A DNA stretch of 64,000 nucleotides. Origin: Cyanophora paradoxa. Taxonomy: Eukaryota; Glaucocystophyceae; Cyanophorales; Cyanophoraceae. Shown piece after piece: positions 22,888 to 32,182 of the stretch. The translations under genes and the position numbers were made by a program. Within the stretch, counting starts at the first letter, position 1, and each line of letters opens with the position of its first letter. The notes under the pieces are model-generated. The model was given only the letters and a program-made list of their open reading frames with translations. It was not told the origin of the DNA and searched no databases. The stretch spans positions 62,001 through 126,000 of the forward strand of contig QPMI01000527.1 of assembly GCA_004431415.1 (NCBI GenBank), written 5' to 3'.

Positions 22888-23022
22888 CGCTTGGGCGCTG
22901 CAGCTGGATGCTCCAAAGTGCTGCGTCCCTTTTTGCCACGAGTGTCGTGTACCCCTCGAACGCCAGCCTGCTCTGGCCTCTTTGACGCACGAGAAGCCTG
23001 GACGGTTAGGAAGGACACAGAG
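22888..23022. promoter_or_regulatory. Short divergent intergenic region between ARM and CBM-SPRY genes
   Basis: The two start codons face away from each other with 135 bp between them, so this stretch must hold both 5'UTRs and a bidirectional promoter, or parts of them. No TATA box or recognisable operator was seen. Confidence 0.5.
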
Positions 23023-25484
23023 ATGCCGGAGGGGGGGCCCGGAGACGCCAGCAGCGTCAGCTCGGCCTGCTCATGGTTGGTGCAATTGTGAAGATCGCTT
23101 CAGGTCGGGCTGACGGGGGTGCCCCTTCGCCGCAGGCTTAGCGTATCCTTCACCGTGTTGCAGAAGGGTGCTAAGCACGCGGCCGTCGCTGGTAGTTGGG
23201 ATGGCTGGGCGCGGCATGTGAACTTGAGCGCAGCAGGTGACATGTTCACGACGGTGAGTGGTTGGCTGGTCCAAAGGTCTACATAGACGCCTTTCTAGCT
23301 TATGAGCAGTCGTACGCAGCGCTCCGCGCCACGCAAGCGCCGGGGCAGCCAAGTCGTTCTTAGCGCCGCTAGCGGGTTCCCGGGACACCCCCGCGTCACC
23401 TCTGTGCGTCTTCCATCTCTCTTACATGCGAATGCGCAGGAAATCCCTCTCAAGCCGGGTGCGATGCGGCCAACTGGCGCTCTTGCGTCATTTGATCCCT
23501 TGCCGAGCGCCCTCTGGCCTGGCCCCTTTGCGTCTAACTTGGACCTTAGGCACGTATTCTTTCAAGTACATCATCGACGGGGAGTGGAAGGTGGACACTG
23601 CGCGGCCCACGCAGACCGACGCCGGTGAGTCTCGACTCGCGACATCGCCGCCTCCGCGCCTCGCCGCCGATCACAGTCCTCAGCGGGCAACTTGAACAAC
23701 ATCGTCGTCGTCGACCAGACCTGCACGTGCTTCTGCAATGAGGCCGGCGATGGGCGCGCAACGCCCCGCGACTCGAAACGGCCTCCGGTACCTCGTCGGA
23801 GGTCACTTCGCGTCGGCGTCGCCGTGAGCCAGAGGAAGTGCCAGGGCGCGAAGATTTCGGAGGACGTGAGGCGGCGCTGCACGCGGATGCACCGCCGGGT
23901 GCGCCCCGCCCTCCAGATCCGAGTCTGGCGAGCCCGCAGCTGACCTGCGCCCTCTCCTCTGTCCAGATCGCCCTCACGCCCTTCGAAGTGACCGTCTGCA
24001 GCGCTCGCGACGTCGCGCCTGCGGCCGGGTGCGCCGCGGCTTCCGGCCTCCGCCCTTTCCTTCCGGCGCTGACGCGTGCGCCGCGCAGGAGCGCGCTCTG
24101 CGAGCTCGGGGCGCTGGCGCTGGAGCTCGAGAACAGCGAGCCGTCGGCGCCGCCGGAGGAAGGGGAAGAGGAGGCCTCTCCGGAGCAGCAGCAGCGACGG
24201 ATCCGGAGCGTGACTCCGGAGCGGTCCGGGTCCGAGAGCGCCGTAGCGCAGCCGCCCAACTCGCCGCGCTCGGTCCCCGCCAGCCCTGTGCACCGCCGGC
24301 GACTCACTTGGTACGACCCCGCCGAGGTGCGCGGCTCTCGTTTGCCGTACCCCGGACCCGAGCCGAACGTACCCCTGGGACCGACCCTCGCGGCAGCTTC
24401 CGTACCTCATCCGCCAGCGGCTCGGGGCGTGCCACCCGAACGCTCTGTTCGATCCGAACGACCGGCACGATCACATCCAGGTGACCGTTCCTCTCTCTCT
24501 CTCGCTGCCCTTCCGGACTTAGCGCCTCGCCGACCAGGTGACGCACGCGGGCTACTGCGCGACGAAGGCGCACCCGCTGAGCCTCTACCGCTCGGCGCGC
24601 TGCCGCGGCTCCATCCCGCTGGGTACCCCCGTCTACTTCGAGATGGAACTAGTCGAGCAGGTGAACTGGTCGCCCGCCCTCATGCCCCCCTACCCCCTCC
24701 TCTGACGCCCGGCCGTAGCCTCAGCCCGGCGGCTTCTGCGTCGGCCTCTCGAGCCCCGAGTTCCCCCTCTCGGCGCTGTGCGGGGCGCGCCCCGGGAGCG
24801 TGGGCCTCTACTCCACGGGAGACTTCATCTCCGGCTCCCGCTGGCGCAAGCACGGGCGCCCGTTCGGCGTGGGCGACGTGGTCGGCCTCCTCGTCACGCT
24901 GGCCCCGGCCGTAGGCGGCGACGGTGCCTTCTTTTTTGTACCCCTCGCGCGCCCCTGCCTGTCGAACGACGGGACCTAACGCCGGGCCGGCCGGCGCAGG
25001 GGCGTCCCTGGCTCACATTTCCTACTTCCTGAACGGAGAGCCGCTGGGGGTACCGGACACGGGCGGCCCGGTCGCGTTCAGCGGCCCCGTGCGCCCGACC
25101 CTCACGCTCTACAGCCGCGGGCAGCGGGCCCGCGTGCTCGCCGGGGCCGCCGAGATCGCGTACCCCTCCGAGGCGCTCCGGCTCGTGGCGCCCAACGCCG
25201 TCGCGGCGGACGGGCGGCCGATCTTCTCGGCGGGCGTACCCCGCGCCCTCTCCGAGTTCGAGCTGGAGCTCAGCGACGAGGAGCGGGACCGCTGCCGCTG
25301 CGCCGCGCCCGTCCACAAGCGGCGCCTGAGTGAGACCGGCGCGGTCGGCTGCGGCGCCTCGGGCGACGCCGACCGCGCCTACGACCGCGCCTGCGCCCTC
25401 TCCGCCGCCCCTACCCCCCTCTTCTACCCCCAGTCCACGCCCCCGTCGGTCGCTACGGCCGGGCAGCTCGCGTGCAGCCTCTAG
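23023..25484 (+). CDS. AMPK-type glycogen-binding (CBM48) + SPRY domain protein
   Basis: Exons in phase: 23023-23075, 23136-23253, 23440-23458, 23550-23624, 23684-23865, 23967-24028, 24089-24326, 24418-24480, 24523-24660, 24725-24923 and 25000-25484; 543 residues. N-terminal residues ~18-95 form an AMPK1_CBM fold: AVAGSWDGW, then GTYSFKYIIDGEW, then NLNNIVVV, matching the W and K/N sugar-contact pattern of glycogen-binding modules. A Ser/Pro/Glu-rich linker follows. The C-terminal half is SPRY-like: PVYFEMELVE, GFCVGLSSPEFPL, GLYSTGDFISG, FGVGDVVGLLV, ISYFLNGEPLG. A short Arg/Cys tail ends it. CBM48 modules bind glycogen or starch-type glucan; SPRY domains bind protein partners. The protein probably links stored glucan to another protein. 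Whether exon 23684-23865 contains a further intron is open. Confidence 0.8.
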
Positions 25485-25984
25485 GTTTTGGCTGAGCGCC
25501 GGCAGCCGGATCTCTCTCAGAGTCTACCCCCAGACCTCTCCTCCTTTTTTTTAAGCGGGCCATTTTCCTCGTCGCGCCCACCTATGACGATTCTTGTTTT
25601 TCCCTTCATGCCCTGTCTTCTTTTTTTGCAGTCCGCCCTCGCCGCGTCCGGAGGGCGTGTACCATAGCTTATCAAATTGCAAACATCCATTACACAGTGG
25701 TACTAGCTTAGTTACGCTAGCGCTCTCTTAGTATGGTACTAGTTAAGCTTGTTTGGAATCTGGAAGCTGTTATCTAATCCATGTGCGTATGCGTATACTA
25801 AGCTCCTGCGAAATCCCGAAATCCCGAAGCGCGGGCTGCAGTTCTAGGACTAGCTATAGCTGTAGGATGCTCTTCGAGGCCGCAGCCGCGGAGCCGCGCC
25901 GGTCCGCCTGCAGCGGCCGGCTCCGCCCGCGGGCTGGCTGGGCCTGGGCGCCTGCGCTTCGAATTCCGCGGCGCGCGTCTCCGT
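25485..25984. other. 3' flank of CBM-SPRY gene, no gene seen
   Basis: The stretch is a pyrimidine-rich 3' flank (25500-25640), then A/T-rich DNA with tagct/agctata words, then GC-rich DNA leading into the duplicated HEAT-gene fragment. No exon is supported. Confidence 0.5.
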
Positions 25985-26310
25985 CCTAGCCTCGGAGCGT
26001 GGGCCGATGCGGCGTCGCGGGGCGTGCGCGCCGCCCGCGGGCTGGGCCCCGGCGGCGGCGCCGCGTCTCCGGATCCGGCCTTGCCGCCGCGGGGCGCGGG
26101 TGCCGTCGCCGCGCCGCCGCCGCGGGGCGTACCGGCAAAGGTGGAGGCGTCGGGCGAGAGCAGGGCGGACCCCTGGTGCCGCATCCCCCGCGCCTGCGCA
26201 TGCCCAGAACCTGGGATCATATCGAATCAGAAAGAACCGGATTAGATCAGAACCAGATTAGATCCGACCGGATCGGCGGAGCGGAGCGGCGCACGCGCAG
26301 GGCGGGGCGC
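25985..26310 (-). pseudogene. Inverted duplicate fragment of the last exon of the giant HEAT gene
   Basis: On the minus strand this reads ARGMRHQGSALLSPDASTF followed by Gly/Pro/Arg-rich sequence. The last exon at 50984-51223 reads the same with small changes (LLSPNASTF). Similarity continues into the preceding intron (gatccgaccggatcggcgg) before fading at ~26310. The upstream exons are absent, so this is a truncated copy. It lies in the same relative order and orientation to ZIP copy 1 as the intact HEAT end does to ZIP copy 2. Confidence 0.8.
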
Positions 26311-27235
26311 ACTGCGGCACGTGCGGTGCGACCGCCCCTCGAGCTCGGGATTCTCGCGGGCGCTGGTGCGCATGCAGTGCACGTGAACATCGATATCTAG
26401 ATCTGGGGGAGCGGTGAACATCAGGGGCGGACTCCGGGAGGAGCGCTAGCGGGCGGGGGGGCGGTTAACGTTCAACGGTTGATGGACGTACCCAGATCCA
26501 GACGGGGAGCACGTCGGACTCGTAGGCCCTGAGGAGTTCACTGCTGGGCGAGCAAGGGCGCTTGGGGCGCGCCGCCGCGGGCGCGCGCGGTCATGCATGT
26601 CGTGATCGGGGAGCGGACGCCGGCGCTAGGTGAATGCGCGATGGGAGGATGCCCGACGATGCGCGGAGGAGGATGCGGGTCAGAGGTCGGGGGGTGCGCG
26701 GAGGAGGATGCGGGGACTACTGTAAGGCACTTGCTCAGCGGCTTGGAGCGGAGCGCGGCTCAGGGCTTAGGAGTCAGGACCATTGTCAGGTCGCTCATGG
26801 GGTACAGGTCGCGATTGTTCGTGGTCGACCTTCCGCCATCGAGCCGACACTGGCCTGCCAGCCACTCCGACGGCCCGCGAATCCGACATCTACAGCCAAT
26901 TCTGCCTTCGAATCCAACCCAATCTGCGCCTGATCGAGCAAGCGAACTCTCGCTTCGGTGCGCTTGTCATTCCCAGGGCTGCCGACGTGCATAACGCAGT
27001 CTCAACGCATACAGGAATCGAAAAAGTGCGCGAGGCCGCGGCCCTAGACCGCAGCGGCCGCCGCAGCCGCCGCAGCCGGCGCGTCGCCGAGACCATTCCG
27101 ACCATTCCGCGCCGCAGCCGCGACTACGTGCGTGTTTATGTACAAGAGCTATATAACTAGTTCGATACGTGTGATTCCCTGCGGGCCGCGCCGCATGCTG
27201 ACACTGCCCGCGCCGGCACTGGGGATCCGATAGCG
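26311..27235. other. Intergenic / 5' flank of SUMO-linked gene
   Basis: GC-rich, with patches of short open frames on both strands but no domain or convincing splice pattern. Possible non-coding 5' exon(s) of the downstream gene cannot be excluded around 26820-27170, where composition is less biased. Confidence 0.4.
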
Positions 27236-30200
27236 ATGAGTGCAGCCGAAACCGCTCGGCCTCCGCGGAAATCGGCACGTAAGGCGTCTTCCGCGGCGCC
27301 GGCGAACCTAAGCGACGAGGCGGCAAACGGGGGCGCCGGCGTCACTAACAACGACGAAGTTCTGCACGATTTGAACCACACCAACAACTACAGGCGACGC
27401 TACGATCTTCTGCTGAAGTACCTCGCCGACGGGGCAGAGCCCGCAAACTTGCAGTCCGTGGCAAAGTTTCTGAATCCCGGGCCCATGGCCACTCCGATCT
27501 CCGCATCCAAGCTCAAGGAGGGTCTCCCCAAGCGATCCGACTTTCTTAAAGATCTCCACACGCAAGGGCTTCTTGGCGGGCTCTTTGAGTCTCTCATCGC
27601 CGCCACTGAGCGGGCTTCCCTGCCCGGGAAACCCTCGTCCATCGATCACTCCGACGCCTTTTTCACTTCCGTGCGACCGTACCCCTACATCTCGCACTTC
27701 GCCATGCTCTTCGCTCATGCATATGATCATAATCATTCATCGCTTCAGGCACTGTTCGTGATGAGCCACATCGTACGCATAGCATCGCATCCCCACCCAC
27801 CGCCCAACATTTCTGCCGATGTGCGACCCCTCTCTCTTTGCGCCTGTACCCATATGATGTGCTCAGCCTCTGCTCGCGATCGCTGCAGGCGAAGCGGGCG
27901 GCCGCAGTGTTCATCCGACTGATTGATGCTGCGCCTAACGAAGCTGCACCCGACAACGAGAACGAGGCGAGCCATTCCTGGGTTTTGAAGCTTTCAAATT
28001 GATAACCTATGATCGTGGGCACAGATTCTGGTCACGGGCTGCGGACTTTTTCTTGAACTTTTCACGACGGGTGCCATCCAGGACGAGGCCTTCGATGAGA
28101 TTCTCGGTACCCCCCTCGTGCACCACATCTGCCGATCGATGGGTCAGATTCCAGGGTTAGTCCATTTTCTTTTCGCATGGGGGGGGATAGGGGGCCGGGG
28201 GGGGGGGGCTTAGGGGGGTATTCAAGGAGAGCGGGAAACAGCTGAAAAAAGCGGGAAACAAGCTGCGGGATTGAGGGGCTAGAAGGATCGAGGGCAGCTT
28301 AAACAGGGGGGTAGAGGGTTGGGAGGGGGGGCGGGGTTGGGAGGGGGGGGGGGGCTCGGGATTAAGGCCTAGGGGGAGCAGGCAGCGCTAGCTATATATT
28401 ATAGGCCTAGGTTCGATGCATATGCCCCCCTGTCTTTTCTCTGACATTGGCCTCGATTCGCAGCGACGATGATGAATCATCCATCGCGCTGGCATGCGTT
28501 CGCCGGGAGTGGGCCATGGGCGCACTCGCTAACATGGCCGACACGGAGCAGCGCGCAAAGGCGCGTGCACGCGCGTCCCAGCGTGCTGCCTCGTTTTTCG
28601 GCTGACTGGAAGAGCAGAGGATGCTCCAGAAGCTTCCCGGCCTGCTACAAGCGGCCGCACAGGCTCTCCATCGGGCGGAGCCTGATGGGGACATCACGAT
28701 TCTCAGTGCCCGTGGGGTGTCCGGAATGGCGCAGCGCCAGCGGGGGCGTGCAGACGAGATACGCGCTGCTGCCCTTCTGGCCGCCAATCTCGTCGAAGAC
28801 TTGGTTTTTTTTCCGAGTTCGATATCAATTTTCTATAATGTTGACTGCCAGAACAGGATGCAGCGCGGGCCGCAGCGGACGTACTTGCCCCTCAAGCCAA
28901 CGAGTGCCTTTCTGCAGCCAAGTATGAACTCATGAAGAAGGTTCGAATTCAAGAAAGTGCTAAAAAGATCATTGAACTCGATTCGTCTGATCGAGAGATG
29001 CCTTCAGATTTCCCTGCGTGAATCCGAGTACGAGTCTACGGCGGCTGCGGTCCGCGCTAATCCTCTCTTGCCGTGCACTTTTCCGTGCCAATTCATCTTT
29101 ACCGCAGGCGCTGCGGGTTCTGGCTGGCTTGGCCCGCCTCGAGCCGAGGCCGGCCGTGGTGGACAGTGCCAAGCAGACGGTACAGCCCATTAATATGAAC
29201 ACCAGCCTGATTGACCTCCTCATCACCGTCTCGTTTTCCATCAGATCCGTGATTTCACAAAGGCTCGTCTAGATCTGCGCATGTCGGACGCGAAAAGCAC
29301 CGATCTCATCGCCGCTTTGCTCGCCGCCCTTCTCGCTTTCGGAGAGTACGACAGCTTGAACTCTGATCAGGTTTGCGGCTTCTTCATCACGCGGGCTCGG
29401 CCCGCGCGCCAGCCCTAGGCCTGCTGACCGTGACGTCACGTGCGCAGGTTACGAGCATCCTCCGGAAGCTGAAACGCCACCTGACACCTGCGGCTGACGC
29501 TGACACAGCCAATGCGCTTCTGTGCGTAGAATTATAGTCATGAGAATCGCAGCACCGCGCTGATAAAATATTTGTCCGCGCCAGATACACCGCCAAGCTC
29601 GTCCTCAACGGTACCAGCCCGGATCGAGATTATCTAATGGAGCTTAACAAGTGCGGCATCCCTTGAATTGCCAGGTCGCCCACCTGCAAGTTTGACCGCG
29701 TGCTCCACCCTTCCCAGAGCTCTTCAGGACGCCGAAGTAGCGCTTATTATCGAAGCGGCGGCGGCGGACCTTGGAAGGAACGACTTGCTCGCCCAAGGTG
29801 AGGCTTGGAAGGTTCTTGCGTCGAACCGTGCCAGCTCTGAAGCCTTTCCTCGCAGCTGCGCGGGCGGTGAACGCGGCCAAGTTGCAGGCGGCGCCCCTCG
29901 CGGCCGCCCAGGCGCTAGCGCCGCCCATGCCCCCCGTGGCTGCCGTCCCAGAGCCACCCGCGCCCCCTGCGAAGGCCGCCCCAGCGCCGCCCGCGCCCCC
30001 TGCGGCTGCCGTCGGCGCACGAGCGCCGCTCGCGCCTCCGGATCCTGCGGCGGCCGCCCCAGCGCCGGCCCTGCCCCCGGAGGCCGCTGCACCAGCGCCG
30101 TCCCCGCCGCCCATCAAGCAAGAGAAGCACGAGGCGTCTTCCGCATCGGCGCCGACCAATCCCGCAGCTGCAGCCGCGCACGCCGCGCCCGCTCCGCCGT

Positions 30201-31594
30201 CAGCATCCGAGGCCCCGTTGGCGCCTGCAGGCGGAGCGCCCGCGCCTCGTGATCGTGATCAGGCGGAACTTCTTCCACCGGTACCGCCCGTCGCGATCAA
30301 GATCAAGAAAGAGCAGCAGGCGCCGTCGCTGCGATCGCCATCCGAGCCGATCGTCATCGATATCGACGACGAAGAGGAGGAGGGCGGGCCGGCCCTCGCG
30401 CGCACAGGCCCGGCAAGGTCGCCTTCTCCGGCATCGGGCGCTCCATTGCCACCTGAGGCGACGGCCAGCCCTTTCGCGTCCTCCTCTTCGATTTCTGTCG
30501 GAGTGGCCGCTGGCCCGTCGGCAGCGTCAGCTGCAGCTGGCCACGGCAAGCGCCCTCACCCCAGCGAGAAGGACGCGACCGACATTGGAGAGGCTGCGAA
30601 AAGGGTGCGCGCGCGCGCACCGCTGCAGCTGTGTCCCTTTTTTCGGTTGCTTTGAATTAATGACTTCGATTTGTGCTCATGATCATGATCAGGCTCGGCC
30701 TTCGCAAACGTCAGCTACTGCTGGCTCGGCATCCAGCTCGGCTGCGGGTACAGCGGCCGCTGCACCCTCGAGCTCGAGCTCGGCCGCCGTCGACGTCGGG
30801 GCCGTGCGCATGCCCGAGGCCGGCTCAAGCTCGGGCGCATCGACGCGTGCGGTCGATGGCCAGCGAGCTGCGGTCCCCGACCTGCCGCCCCTGATTCTGG
30901 AGCTTGGTCTTCCGATCGAAACCGAGCCCTCCCGCCATCTTGTACGTTTGCGTCTTTGACTTGGTCTGCCCATTGCCAAAACTCAAATCGTAAACCGAAT
31001 TCTCTGCAGCTCACAAACTGGACCGTCGGGGAGCTGAACGGGCATTTCCTTGAATTTTGCCGAGTCATCTTCTACGAGAGGTGCACTCAAAATTCTAGCA
31101 GATTCGAATGCGTCTTGCGATCGCGATCGGCGCCTGGACCGGGGGGAGAGTACTGATCGTCATTGTCCTCTCAGGAGCGATGTGGAGAAGCTGGGGAATC
31201 TACAGTTGAACGGACTCAAGCTGGTCAAGATGGCGCACAAAGCGTGCAGCCAGGAAAGGAGCATGCGCGACCTGTTTCTTACTGGGGAACGCTTCTCCGA
31301 GGTCCTTAATATTATGATTATATATAATCCCTTCTTCTTCAATCGCCTTTCACTGAACTCGAATCCCATTTGAAGGCGGCGGCTGAGCCATTGGGGTACA
31401 TGACCGCCCACCTTGTTAACGACTTCTTTAACGAGGCAAGTTGGTCACAGTATTTGTTATAGGATTAAACACTCGAAATCGCTATCTAACAGCGCTCTCC
31501 CGGCCCCCAGCAATTGAAAACCGGCATGCGGAGCACAATCGTCACAGCTGCCAAGGCGGAGTTGTTCCGCAAGCTAAACGACCTCGACGTTTAG
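27236..31594 (+). CDS. Helical protein with SUMO-acceptor and SUMO-interacting motifs
   Basis: Exons in phase: 27236-27670, 27749-27772, 27889-27966, 28025-28155, 28464-28560, 28618-28803, 28857-28940, 29108-29179, 29245-29370, 29448-29521, 29585-29650, 29718-29797, 29856-30604, 30693-30941, 31010-31080, 31175-31301, 31376-31435 and 31511-31594; ~930 residues, ATG to TAG. The N-terminal ~500 residues are Ala/Leu-rich helices (ARM/HEAT-like, e.g. DLIAALLAALLAFGEYDSL). The large exon at 29856 encodes a Pro/Ala-rich region with two consensus sumoylation sites (PPIKQEK and IKIKKEQ), then a hydrophobic-acidic SUMO-interacting motif (PIVIDIDDEEEE). The C-terminal 200 residues are helical and end QLKTGMRSTIVTAAKAELF. 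Three donors are GC (27967, 28561, 31436). The combination suggests a nuclear scaffold or PIAS/PML-like SUMO hub, but no RING or SAP domain is seen and no family is recognised. Confidence 0.75.
28180..28350. repeat. G-run-rich intron segment
   Basis: The intron between 28155 and 28464 contains several runs of 6-10 G separated by short A-containing spacers (gcgggaaaca occurs twice). Potential G-quadruplex on the coding strand. Confidence 0.6.
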
Positions 31595-32182
31595 ATCTCG
31601 ATCTACTTCGAAACTGGGACGCCCGCCCGTGGGCCCCCCGCCAGGCGCCTGCCAGATCTGTTACAGATTTGTAGGAGAGGTATTCGCAGATCGATGTTTA
31701 CAGTTCAAGGTTGTTTGTGCAGACCAAATGTCCCCCGTCTTCTCTTGGTTGATTACCAAGTTCTGTCAGTCCCACGAGCTCGAGCGCATATGCATGCCGC
31801 AGTGCTTGCGCATCGTCTCCGGGGCTAGCGCTACTTGCAATTGTACTATTTTGCAGCCGCACTGATTGTCGACTAAACCAGTGCGAGCGATATCGACGCC
31901 TGATTCGGGCGCGGCCGTCCCGGGCATCAGTCGGCGTCGGAGAAATCGCCGGGATCGGAGGCAGGAGGCGTGGGGATGGTTGGGTACGCTTTGGAAGGCG
32001 GCGCTCAGGAAGCGAAGGGAAGGGGAAGGGGGGGGGGAAGGGAGGGGGGGGAAGGGAGGGAGGGGGGGGGGGGACTCCTCGGGTGACGCGGCGGCGTTTG
32101 CGTCGCGCCCCGCGTAACCCCGTGGAGCTGACGGGGGCGGGGACCGCCGCTCCGGGGGGTATATGGCAGCGGGACCGGCCGG
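31595..32182. other. Convergent intergenic region with G-run block
   Basis: It lies between the stops of the SUMO-linked gene (+) and the START-like gene (-). The first 270 bp are ordinary; 32010-32075 is almost pure G with A interruptions. No exon supported. Confidence 0.5.

Noticed and set aside
28600-28605. Selenocysteine TGA
   Set aside because: No SECIS search was possible, and a GC-AG intron explains the stop equally well.
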